Source of the DNA: an uncultured Bacteroides sp.
Lineage (GTDB): Bacteria; Bacteroidota; Bacteroidia; Bacteroidales; Bacteroidaceae
DNA length: 64,000 nucleotides
Reading direction: 5' to 3'
Assembly (NCBI GenBank): GCA_900544075.1
Contig: UQTJ01000008.1
Span: 39,623 to 103,622 of the forward strand
Part shown: piece after piece, positions 44,180-53,300 of the stretch
Numbering within the stretch: position 1 is the first letter of the stretch
Layout: each line of letters opens with the position of its first letter
The notes under the pieces: generated by a model
The model's input: the letters and a program-made list of their open reading frames with translations, nothing else
Told to the model about the DNA's origin: nothing
The model's database searches: none
Program-made: the position numbers and the translations under genes

Positions 44180-44277
44180 AAGAAAAGGGTTTTCTTGCCC
44201 AAGAGAAAGTTTTTCTCGTAGAAGAAAAAGTTTTCTTCGTAGAAAAAATATTTTTCTTCGTAGAAAAGTTTTTTCTT
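44180..44277. repeat. Five tandem palindromic units of about 21 bp
   Basis: Units of the form AAGAAAA-n-TTTTCTT (for example AAGAAAAGGGTTTTCTT, GAAGAAAAAGTTTTCTTC) recur with the TTTTCTT cytosine at 44194, 44215, 44235, 44256 and 44275, that is 19-21 bases apart, with GTAG linkers between the middle ones. Located between the MATE gene (stop at 44343) and the histidine kinase, both leftward. Same architecture as 14469-14556 but a different sequence. Confidence 0.75.
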
Positions 44278-44342
44278 ACTTATGAATATTTACTTCTACT
44301 ATTATCAGATTCTTGTCTGTTACAATCTTTTCTTCTTTGGCT

Positions 44343-45665
44343 TTAGTATCTTATAGACGTTTTCTTCCTGAACCTCAGCCAGTACATCACACCGGCGCTG
44401 GTCAGTCCGAAAGGAAATGCCATCCATACTCCCGTCAGTCCGCCGTCAAGAACAAATCCGAAGATATATCCTGCCGGAAGGGAAATCACGAAATAGGCTA
44501 TGAAAGCATAGAGAAGCATCGGTTTCACGTCGGATATACCGCGCAGAGAGTTGGCAAAGTTTATCTGCAGTGCGTCGCCGAACTGATATAGCAGGAACGG
44601 ATATATCACGCTTGCCACCATGCGGCTCACCTCCTCGCTGTCAGTAAACCATCCTCCGATATGGTTTCTGAGGAGGAAGATAGGAATACCTGTCATCAGG
44701 AGCATCACGAGGATGATATGGAACCCATAGTTGGCAGTGCGGCGTACGTTTTCCATATCGCCCTGACCGTGGAAATTGCTTATTCTGACAGATACAGCTG
44801 CTCCCATGCCGTAGTACATCATGAAGCATACCTGCGACACCGCCATCATAATCTGATACGATGCCAGCTCCATGCTTCCCAACCATCCTATCATAATGGC
44901 ACTGAGGCTGAACGATGCTGTTTCCATACCCATCTGTCCGGCTATAGGCCAGCCGAGCCTGTTCAGATGACGGAACTCTTCCCTGTTCACTCTGCCTTTG
45001 TGGAATCCGGCTTTGTATTCCGCATAGCGGTCAGTCATGAAGAAGAGGACCAGAAAGGCCACCACCATCAGTATTCTTGAGATAAGGGTAGAGATACCGG
45101 CTCCGCAGAGTCCCAATTCAGGGAATCCCATCTTGCCGTATATCAGTACATAATTACCTATTATATTAAGGATATTTCCGCTCAGCAGAATCCACATAGG
45201 CACTTTCGTGTCCGTTATTCCGTCGGCAAACTGCTTGAAACCGTTGAACCACAGCACGAACGGGATAGATACTAACAGAATCAGGAAATACGGCCGGATG
45301 TACGGGATAAGCTCTTCCGGCTGTCCCATATGGGGAATGGCTGCATAAACTCCACTCATCACTGCACATACCAGTACGGCGAGCAGAGTGTTTGTCGCAA
45401 GACTGTTCTTCAGAGCGCGTCCCACGTCGGTGCGCATTCCACGTCCGAACAGACTTCCCACCACAGGAGTCAGTCCGTAGGAGAAACCTGTGCTGAAGAT
45501 TATCGCAAGATTAAACATATTGTTGACAAAACTCGCAGCAGCAAGCTCCGTCGTGCTGTGATGTCCTATCATCAGCGTATCGGCAAATCCCAATACTATT
45601 ACTCCTATCTGTCCTATCACTATCGGAATACCCAATGTCAGGAGTGTGCGGTAGTGCTGTTTCAT
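44343..45665 (-). CDS. MATE family efflux transporter
   Basis: Cation-coupled multidrug/toxin exporter of the inner membrane. 440 residues with about twelve hydrophobic segments in two similar halves; the first half begins LLTLGIPIVIGQIGVIVLGFADTLMIGHHST, shown here by its parts GIPIVIGQIGVIVLG and FADTLMIGHHS, matching the NorM-type start. Substrate unknown. Its start overlaps the M16 peptidase stop by four bases, so the two genes are coupled, an unusual partnership whose meaning is unclear. Confidence 0.93.
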   Translation of the reverse strand: MKQHYRTLLTLGIPIVIGQIGVIVLGFADTLMIGHHSTTELAAASFVNNMFNLAIIFSTGFSYGLTPVVGSLFGRGMRTDVGRALKNSLATNTLLAVLVCAVMSGVYAAIPHMGQPEELIPYIRPYFLILLVSIPFVLWFNGFKQFADGITDTKVPMWILLSGNILNIIGNYVLIYGKMGFPELGLCGAGISTLISRILMVVAFLVLFFMTDRYAEYKAGFHKGRVNREEFRHLNRLGWPIAGQMGMETASFSLSAIMIGWLGSMELASYQIMMAVSQVCFMMYYGMGAAVSVRISNFHGQGDMENVRRTANYGFHIILVMLLMTGIPIFLLRNHIGGWFTDSEEVSRMVASVIYPFLLYQFGDALQINFANSLRGISDVKPMLLYAFIAYFVISLPAGYIFGFVLDGGLTGVWMAFPFGLTSAGVMYWLRFRKKTSIRY

Positions 45666-46897
45666 TTCCTCTTATAATATAATGTGTTGCAATTCGTGCG
45701 TACGAAACATTCCTTTGCCGTGGCTGCTATCTCCTCTGCTGTTACGGAGCGATATCTGTCCACTTCGCTGTTGATATCCTCGGCCTTGCCTATCAGTTCG
45801 AAGAAAGCCATGTTTGTGGCCACGCTCAGGTAGTTGATATTGCTGAATATCTGTTCGCTTTCGTATCTGTTTTTCACTTTCTCCAGTTCTCTCGGGTCGA
45901 TTGGCTCATGCTTCAGTTTCTCCAGTTCCTCCCATACCGCCTGTTCCGCTTCCTCGAGGCTGATACCATCGCACGGTTTTCCGGTGATATGAAACAGTCC
46001 GTTGTCGATACTTCCGGAGATATACGCATCCACCGACGAGAAGATTTTCTTTCCGATGACCAGCCTCTGTATGAGTCGCGACGAACGCCCGTTGCACAGT
46101 ATGTCGGACATGATATCGAACGTGTGATACCTCCTGTCGCGTCTGTTGCACATATGGAATGCCATGTAGAGCGTGTCCACAGGCACATTCCTTTCCACGG
46201 TGAGTCGTCTTTCCTCCGTCTGCTGCTCCTCCTTCGGCAGGTTTCTCTCCCTGATGTCCCTTCTTGGGATATCTCCGAACCATTTCTCCGCCAGTCGCAC
46301 GGTTTCCCCGAACGTGATATTTCCGCTCACGCTCAGTATGGCATTGTTCGGCGCATAGAATCTGTAGAAGAAATCCTTCACATCGTCCATCGTCGCATTA
46401 GTGATATGGCTGATTTCCTTTCCTATGGTAGGCCAGCGGTAAGGGTGCGTCTTGTATGCCATATCCCTTATGATATGCGACACATCGCCATACGGCTGAT
46501 TCAGGTTTCTCTGTTTGAATTCTTCTGTCACGACATGCTTCTGCACCTCAAGACTCTTCTCGTTGAAGTCGAGCGAGAGCATTCTGTCGCTTTCCAGCCA
46601 GAACCCCGTTTCAGCATTTCCGCACGGCAGAGTGATATAGTAGTTTGTAATGTCGTTGTTGGTCCACGCATTGTTCTCGCCCCCTGCGTTCTGCACAGGA
46701 GTGTCATAGTCCGGGATATTCACCGAGCCTCCGAACATCAGATGCTCGAACAGGTGTGCGAAGCCCGTATGTTCAGGATGCTCGTCCCTTGCTCCCACAT
46801 TGTAGAGAATGTTGAGAGCAACCATCTGGGTAGAGTTGTCCTCGCTGTGTACAATGCGGAGGCCGTTGTCGAGGGTATGTCTGTTGATTGTAAGCAC
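45662..46897 (-). CDS. M16 family zinc metallopeptidase (pitrilysin-like)
   Basis: Zinc peptidase of the processing-peptidase type. The inverted zinc motif H-x-x-E-H is present as HLFEH (His48, Glu51, His52) within GFAHLFEHLMFGGSVN; a downstream Glu in the ENNAWTNNDITNYY region and EVQKHVVTEEFKQR complete the site. 411 residues, a single-unit M16B-like enzyme with two homologous halves. No signal peptide, so cytosolic. Translationally coupled to the MATE gene that follows. Substrate unknown. Confidence 0.92.
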   Translation of the reverse strand: MLTINRHTLDNGLRIVHSEDNSTQMVALNILYNVGARDEHPEHTGFAHLFEHLMFGGSVNIPDYDTPVQNAGGENNAWTNNDITNYYITLPCGNAETGFWLESDRMLSLDFNEKSLEVQKHVVTEEFKQRNLNQPYGDVSHIIRDMAYKTHPYRWPTIGKEISHITNATMDDVKDFFYRFYAPNNAILSVSGNITFGETVRLAEKWFGDIPRRDIRERNLPKEEQQTEERRLTVERNVPVDTLYMAFHMCNRRDRRYHTFDIMSDILCNGRSSRLIQRLVIGKKIFSSVDAYISGSIDNGLFHITGKPCDGISLEEAEQAVWEELEKLKHEPIDPRELEKVKNRYESEQIFSNINYLSVATNMAFFELIGKAEDINSEVDRYRSVTAEEIAATAKECFVRTNCNTLYYKRK

Positions 46898-46906
46898 GGC
46901 TTGTTC

Positions 46907-47042
46907 TAATTAAGAATTAATAATTAATAATTAATAATGGGTGGATGTTTTCAATTAAAAATTAATAATTAATAATGAGTGGATGTTTTCAATCCTCCAA
47001 ACATCCGGAAGGCAACTTTTAATTTTTAACTTTTAATTATTC
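46907..47042. repeat. Dispersed AT-rich repeat with tandem GTGGATGTTTTCAAT units
   Basis: AATTAATAATTAATAATG runs with two direct copies of a 25-bp unit ending GTGGATGTTTTCAAT (46931-46955 and 46969-46993), 38 bases apart, then CCTCCAAACATCCGGAAGGC, which resembles the complement of 38893-38930. It separates the PPIase gene from the M16 gene and supplies the PPIase stop. Confidence 0.75.
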
Positions 47043-47900
47043 ATTATTAATCACCTCCGCCTTCAGAATCCTGATATCCGTTTTCGGACGGTCTGCGCGG
47101 TTTGTTCCCACCTGTTCAATCTTTTCCACTACGTCCATACCGTCGATTACCTCGCCGAACACGGTGTATGCCCCGTCAAGATGAGGTGCGCCGCCTATTG
47201 TGGTATAAGCCTGTTTCTGTTCCTTGGTATATTTCAGTGCAGGTTCTTTTTCCACTATGCTGCGTGCCTGCGATTCCAGTGAGTCCTGCAGTTCCAGCAA
47301 GCCTTCAGTGTCGCCGGCCTTGCGCATCTTGTAGATTTCCTTCATATGCTTGCGTGCCAGATTGTTGAACACCTCTTCCAGGCGAGCCTCGTTCATGTGG
47401 TTTTCCATGTTAATCATCTGCGCCTCGCTGAACTTTCTTCCTGTCACGATATAGAACTGACATCCTGACGATTCCCTTTCCGGGTTCACCTCGTCGCCCT
47501 GGCGTGCAGCGGCAAGAGCACCTTTCTTGTGGAAAAAGTTCTTGTTGAACTCTGCCGGGATAGTGTAGCCCACGTCACCGCTTCCCAGCACCGTAGTGTC
47601 GGTAGCCGTCTTGCTCAGCGGGTCGCCGGCCTGAATCATAAAGTTCTTTATCACGCGGTGGAACAGAGTGCTGTCGTACGCTCCTTCCTTGACTAATTTG
47701 ATAAAGTTATCCCTATGTTTAGGAGTTTCGTCATAGAGTTTCACTGTGATGTCGCCCATTGTCGTTTTTAGGCGAACTAATGTTTCTTTTACATTTTCCA
47801 TATTGATTTTCTTTTCTGATTTACTGTTTCCTGTGCATGCTATCATGCTGACAGCTGCTATTATGATGATAATTATTCTTTTAGCCGATAAAGTTCCCAT
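47037..47900 (-). CDS. Cyclophilin-type peptidyl-prolyl cis-trans isomerase, lipoprotein
   Basis: Proline isomerase exported to the cell envelope. An N-terminal signal peptide with lipobox (IIIIIIAAVSMIAC, cysteine about 22) precedes a cyclophilin domain (about 40-285) showing GDITVKLYDETPKHRDNF, FHRVIKNFMIQAGDP and GCQFYIVTG. The domain is interrupted by a helical, charged insert (about 165-230, with EEVFNNLARKHMKEIY) absent from the 165-residue core family. 287 residues. Its final VINNE and stop lie in an AT-rich dispersed repeat. Confidence 0.92.
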   Translation of the reverse strand: MGTLSAKRIIIIIIAAVSMIACTGNSKSEKKINMENVKETLVRLKTTMGDITVKLYDETPKHRDNFIKLVKEGAYDSTLFHRVIKNFMIQAGDPLSKTATDTTVLGSGDVGYTIPAEFNKNFFHKKGALAAARQGDEVNPERESSGCQFYIVTGRKFSEAQMINMENHMNEARLEEVFNNLARKHMKEIYKMRKAGDTEGLLELQDSLESQARSIVEKEPALKYTKEQKQAYTTIGGAPHLDGAYTVFGEVIDGMDVVEKIEQVGTNRADRPKTDIRILKAEVINNE

Positions 47901-47908
47901 GCCAAAGT

Positions 47909-47943
47909 CAATTCTTAATTCTTAATTATTAATTATTAATTTA
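47909..47943. repeat. Short AT-rich dispersed repeat
   Basis: AATTCTTAATTCTTAATTATTAATTATTAATTT-type run (33 bases, given here by class), between the PPIase and the TamA-like gene. No 25-bp motif copy in it. Confidence 0.65.
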
Positions 47944-50265
47944 TCAGAACGGATATCCGATAGCAAAATGCAGCCCCATTCCGTCCTTGAACCGTGGAAT
48001 ATTGTAATACCCTTTCTTTCCTGTGTCGTATGGCACATGCAGGGCGATACCCAAGTCAAGTCTGAGGACGAGAAAATCCAGGTCATATCTTATTCCGGCT
48101 CCCGTTCCCAAGGCTATACTGTCGAAGAAGCGGTTGAAGGTGAATTCAGCTCTGGGGCGTGCCGGGTCCTCTCTGAGGAGCCATACATTGCCCGCATCCA
48201 GAAAGACAGCACCGTTCAGATTTCCGCCTGCAAAGTTAGATAATAATCTGAAACGATACTCCATATTCGCTTCAAGTTTTATGTCACCCGTCTGGTCCAC
48301 ATACGAGTAAGTGTTGTTCTCCGCCGGCCTGTATCGTCCCGGTCCGATGGAGCGGATGGTGAAGGCGCGGATACTGTTTGCCCCTCCTACATAGAACTGC
48401 TCCGTGTACGGTGCAATCGTCTTGTTTCCGTACGACCAGATTATGCCGCCCATCGCCCTGAAAGCCAACTGATGAGTGTCGTTGAACCATAAAGTGTTTC
48501 TCACCTCCGATGAATACTTCAGGAACTGTGCGAACGGCGTTCCTAACAGCTTCTTGTCCTTCTCCGTGAACTTCTGTCCGAAGGCGGCATATATCAGCGA
48601 AGTGACATTACCCGCACTCGTCAGCGAGTTTTCCCACCACGTGCGGTTCTTGCGTTTGCGGAACGAATTGTCGAACGTCACCGTGTACGACTGCGACGGT
48701 ATGAACTGGTCGCTCAGACTGTAGAACAGCATAGGGTTCTGGGCCGCTATCTGATTGAACTCATCCGTACTGTTCTGCAGCGTGTTGAACGCTAAGTTCA
48801 GCGGAGTCACCGAGTGCTTCATGCTCCTTTTCGGCTGGAAACTGTACGATACCGTTCCTCCGAACGACAGCATCTTGAAGTACCGCGCGCGGTTTATCTG
48901 CTCGGCATACACCTTGAAGTTTGTGTTCGACGGAAAGCGGAACGGGTCAATCCTGTCCTTCAGCCACGGCAGCACGATGCGCGGAAATTCCAGCGACAGA
49001 GCCGCCCCAAGCTCATACGAGTTCATCACCGAGCTTCGTCCGTCCACAGTCGAGCTTGTCTGCCATTCATACGAGCCTTTCACCTCAAGATTCAGCGAGG
49101 CCCCCATGCGCATAAAATTCTTCCTCGACAGATTGAACTTTGCTCCCGGACCCGTCTGTTTCGTATCCTTCGTCGTGAGGTTGAACTCCAGCTCGCTGTC
49201 ATACGGCAGGTCGAACATCGAGTTCACCTTGATGTCGAGAGTGTCCGATTCCCCACGCGGAACGTACTGGAACTCATTGAACTTGAACACCCCGAGCCTT
49301 GCCAGCGCCTCCTGCGTGTAGTTCTGCCTTGTGAGCGAATACGTCTCGCCGCTCCTGTAGATAAATCTTTTCCTCAGCACCCCATATTTCAGCTCCGGTT
49401 TCTTGCCGAAGTAATGCACCGTAAAGTCCCTGGCGCAGATAGAGTCCTCCGGCTGCTCCCCGTTGTAGCCTATCAGCCTGACCTCCGTCGTCCCAATCAC
49501 GTACGGCTTCTTCGCCTCCTTCGGGATATTCGCGGCCGGCACAATCTTCAGGTTCACGTACCCCGACCGCATCAGAGTGTCGGCAAGGAAAGAGATATAC
49601 TCCCCACGGAAGAAATAATACCCGTTGTCCTTGAAGAGGTTCACGAGCCTTTCGCGCTCGCTGTTCAGAAGCGTCACGTCGAAATTCTGGTTGCTTCTCA
49701 CGAGCCTCTCGTCGAAATGCTTTCTGATAATCCTGTCCGCACGCTCCGGAAAGCCCTCGTACGTCACCGTATCTATAAGGTACGGCCGTCCCATGCTAAT
49801 CTCATAGCTCAGCTTCACGGCCCTCGGATTCTTTGTGCTGTCCACGCTGTACGTCACGTTTCCGTCGAAATATCCGTAGTCCTTCAGCAGGTTCGATGCA
49901 ATCTTCGTACGTGTTTCCGGATTGACGGACGACACCGTTACGGGCGTGGCTGCCAGCTTGCGGAAAATCCATCTGCCAAGTCCTTTCTCGTATTTCTGGA
50001 AATTGTTGTAAACCCACAGTCCGAAGGGGATGGGAATACGATGTCTGGCGCTGCCGAAGAATGAGTTGTTCGGAGCCACACTGACGGCTGCAGTTACTTC
50101 TTCCAGTGTTTTCTCTCCATTTTCGCTTATGTCTTTTTCGTTCACGTGTATATCCTTTATACCCGTATATAAGGTTTCACCTTCAGGCAGATTCTTTGTG
50201 GTGGAACAGGCTGAAAGCGTAAGGAGCATTATAATTGACAAATTTATGAGTTTACGGGTTGGCAT
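47944..50265 (-). CDS. TamA-like BamA/Omp85 family outer membrane protein, lipidated
   Basis: Outer membrane beta-barrel protein of the Omp85 superfamily, likely partner of the TamB protein encoded upstream. 773 residues: signal peptide with lipobox (INLSIIMLLTLSAC, cysteine about 20), POTRA-like domains (about 35-365), and a C-terminal 16-strand barrel domain (about 400-773) ending in the GYPF aromatic terminus. The barrel has the conserved GGANSIRAF motif. A lipid-anchored TamA variant (often termed TamL) is typical of Bacteroidetes. Follows the TamB gene in the same direction after 68 bases. Confidence 0.9.
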   Translation of the reverse strand: MPTRKLINLSIIMLLTLSACSTTKNLPEGETLYTGIKDIHVNEKDISENGEKTLEEVTAAVSVAPNNSFFGSARHRIPIPFGLWVYNNFQKYEKGLGRWIFRKLAATPVTVSSVNPETRTKIASNLLKDYGYFDGNVTYSVDSTKNPRAVKLSYEISMGRPYLIDTVTYEGFPERADRIIRKHFDERLVRSNQNFDVTLLNSERERLVNLFKDNGYYFFRGEYISFLADTLMRSGYVNLKIVPAANIPKEAKKPYVIGTTEVRLIGYNGEQPEDSICARDFTVHYFGKKPELKYGVLRKRFIYRSGETYSLTRQNYTQEALARLGVFKFNEFQYVPRGESDTLDIKVNSMFDLPYDSELEFNLTTKDTKQTGPGAKFNLSRKNFMRMGASLNLEVKGSYEWQTSSTVDGRSSVMNSYELGAALSLEFPRIVLPWLKDRIDPFRFPSNTNFKVYAEQINRARYFKMLSFGGTVSYSFQPKRSMKHSVTPLNLAFNTLQNSTDEFNQIAAQNPMLFYSLSDQFIPSQSYTVTFDNSFRKRKNRTWWENSLTSAGNVTSLIYAAFGQKFTEKDKKLLGTPFAQFLKYSSEVRNTLWFNDTHQLAFRAMGGIIWSYGNKTIAPYTEQFYVGGANSIRAFTIRSIGPGRYRPAENNTYSYVDQTGDIKLEANMEYRFRLLSNFAGGNLNGAVFLDAGNVWLLREDPARPRAEFTFNRFFDSIALGTGAGIRYDLDFLVLRLDLGIALHVPYDTGKKGYYNIPRFKDGMGLHFAIGYPF

Positions 50266-50317
50266 GGTTTTTATTTTTTTCTTATGTACTTATGTCTTAA
50301 ATATATCATTAATCAGC

Positions 50318-50372
50318 TTTTAATTATTAATTTTTAATTATTAGCTTCGCTGACCTTTGGTTCATTATTAAT
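50318..50372. repeat. Dispersed mosaic repeat at the end of tamB
   Basis: TTTTAATTATTAATTTTTAATTA-class arm plus an inverted motif copy (50341-50363, complement of GAACCAAAGGTCAGCGAAGC). It encodes the last eleven residues and the stop of tamB. Confidence 0.8.
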
Positions 50373-53300
50373 TTTCTTCTTCTTCCTCTGGAATATAAAC
50401 AAATCCCTTATCCGGCTCACCTTCTTCTTCAGCACTATACCGGCACCGGTTTCCGTCACTTCGCCTTCCAGGACATTCGCATACTTCTTGTCGTGGAAGA
50501 GCTTCACGTATCTCGTGCCGCTATTGTCGAGTCTGTATTCCAGCGATATATTGTCTATGAACGACTCATCCCTCACCGCGGCATTTCCCGTAGAGATTTT
50601 ACCCCCTATCACCACACGCACGCGGTTGTTCCAGAAACGTTTCGCAAACTGGAAGTTATAGTCCGTCCTCTGGTCGCCCGTCTCCGTAGCGTTAGTCGTT
50701 TCCATGCCCACACTCAGGTCAATCGTTTTCAGCGCGTTACCCGCTATGTTGTTTATCTGTCCCTGCAGATACGAGTTCAGCGCACTGTTCGCGTCAAGTT
50801 TCGCCGTCGAGCTGTCCGAGATATACATCCCCGTCACGAGCATAGTCACCGCCGCCTTGTTCTTCTGCGAGGCCGACATCGCCGCTAATTCGTTCTGCAT
50901 CGAGCCGTCCTCCGGAGCGTCGATGGTAAATGCGAATCCAAGGTTGCTCAGCCTGTTCGTTATGCTCACACCCACGTCGAAGCCCACCATCCTTGCCGCC
51001 TGTCCTTCCTGAGTGACGGAAGTCCTCATCCTCTCATACGCCTGAATGTTCAGTCGCGGGTCCATCACATTACCCGTCCACTCTATATAACTTCCTTCCC
51101 TTATCTTGAATGTCTTCAGCGGGATGACCGGCATTTCGTATTTCATCTCTCCGCTCATCAGCGAGTACCGTCCGTTCAGAAGCATGTTCCCGTCCGGTGT
51201 GTACTGGAATGCCAGGTCGCCCCCACCTTCCACACGCATATAGTTCGAGCCGCTCTCGTTGATATCCACTTTACACTGCACCGCCTGGTCTATATGCAGA
51301 TTCACCAGCATGTCGATACCTCCCGGACGCATCTCCTCAAGCGGTTTCCTCCGTGCAGCCGCCGTGTCCGCAAAGTTCACGAAAGTCACCGTCTCCGCCA
51401 GTCTGTCCTCCACCGTCAGTGGCGATTCGCGCAGCACGTAAGTAAAGTCGCTGCTGCCAAGGATATTCGCACCGCCGCGCACCGATATCGCGTCCGGCGT
51501 ACCCTTAATAGTAGTATTAAGGTCGATATACATCTTTCCGTACACCATCGACGTGCGGTTCTTCTTCGCGTTGAACACCTCGAAGTTACGTGCCGTCATC
51601 TTCAGGTCCATCCGCATATTACTCATGTCTGCAAAGTCGATGCTTCCGTCTATCACGTAAGGATTCTTTCCTCTCGAGAAGATGCTGTATTTGTCGAACA
51701 CCAGCTTGTTGTTTGTCACCGTTATCGGTTTATCCTCCAGCCTCAGGTTCACCGAAGCCATAGGAATAAACACGTTCACGCTGTCCGTAGCCAACCGTCC
51801 GTTTATGACAGGACTGTCCGTCGGGCCTTCCACTGTGATTTCTCCTCCGGCATACCCTTTCAGCCGGGCCATATCCTCCGGAACAAAAGCCCCTGCTATA
51901 TCCAAAGGAAAACGCATCAGCTGCATATGTGCGCTTATTCTGTCTTTCTCTTCGTCTGAAGCCGCCGCTCTGTACTGTCCGTTTATCTCAGCCAGAGTGC
52001 TGCCGTTTCTTGTTATATATCCGTCCACATGATGTCCGCTGTTCTCCATCGGCAGATAGACACCGCTCATAGTCCAGTTTCCAAGCGGCTTGCCGGAATA
52101 AGCCAATCTGCTGATGTCGGTTTCGAGTGCAGTCATGAACATGTTTTCTTTTTGCTGCACATAATGAGCCTCGGCGCTGACAACACCTTCTACAGGCGGC
52201 ATATAAGGGATAATGCGTTTGAACTCACCTATATCAATACGGTTTACACTTACAGTTATATCCTGCAGTGACGTAGAATCCGGAACTGAATATATCTGCA
52301 GCCCCGTTCCTCTTTCATCGTACAGTTTCATGTCGGCATGTATCCTGCCTTTGTCACTCAGGAATATATAATTATCCTTGTTCAACTGAAATTTCCTGTA
52401 AACCAGAATAGGAGCTTCTGGTAACATATGCAGACTTATACCTTTATCACGTAATACAGCTTCCATTCCTATCAGAGCACCGGTTTCGTTCTGTGCATTG
52501 TCGTATTTCACCATCATTCGTGCGTTACCGTTGAAAATACCTCCGTCCAGTGATATGCCGAAAGCCTCCTGCCGGTCCGTGTGGTTAGCTTTTACTCCGC
52601 CTGTAAGAATTATTCCTGTCGTGTCCTGTATAGCGCGGAACGTAATTGTATCCAGATGCAGACTGTCAGTGTGCAGACCGTACAGATAAGCTGAACTGTT
52701 TATTCCGTTTGCTGAGGAAGTATTAAGTGAGGCATAAAGTTTACTAAAACCTATTCCACTCATCTCAAGAGTATTCACAAACGGGTTGTCATCGCCCGCA
52801 AACAGCCTGAACGATGTTTCCGGCAGCAAAGCACGCAGAGTGTCAAGGTTTAATGTCCTGCTTTCCCACTGCTTGGCAGCAAGAGTAGATATTTTTGTCA
52901 GTCTGTCAGTCACCTTGTCTATGCCTCCTGTAGTCCTGAGGAGCATTGTCATATCACCGGAGTTGATGTACGAGCGCAGAGAATCTTCCGTCATGCTTAC
53001 CCCGAAGTTCAAATCTTTAGTCTTGAAAGTCTTTTTATCAGTACTGAATCTGATATTGTTTATGGCGACCTTAGCCTGATGCCTGTTCTGCATATCCGTA
53101 CGCGCATCTATGTCTATAGCCTGTGCTATTTTCAATGGCTGTGCTACAAGTCCCAGACTATGCAAATCCAGACGTTTGATGTCTGTACGCATTTTGGCCA
53201 TTATATTGTTGCTTGAAATATCAGCGTCAAGTATTGAGCCTATTTCCATCATGTTGTCATTGATATTGAAAGCCACATTCGTTTTGCCATTGGCAAGTCT

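Noticed and set aside
45908..46909. 333-codon open frame opposite the M16 peptidase gene
   Set aside because: Shadow of a clear zinc-peptidase gene; no family features or ribosome-binding site.
48814..50064. 416-codon open frame on the plus strand opposite the TamA-like gene
   Set aside because: Composition (Arg/His/Leu-rich) is typical of an antisense shadow of GC-rich codons; the minus-strand Omp85 gene explains the region.
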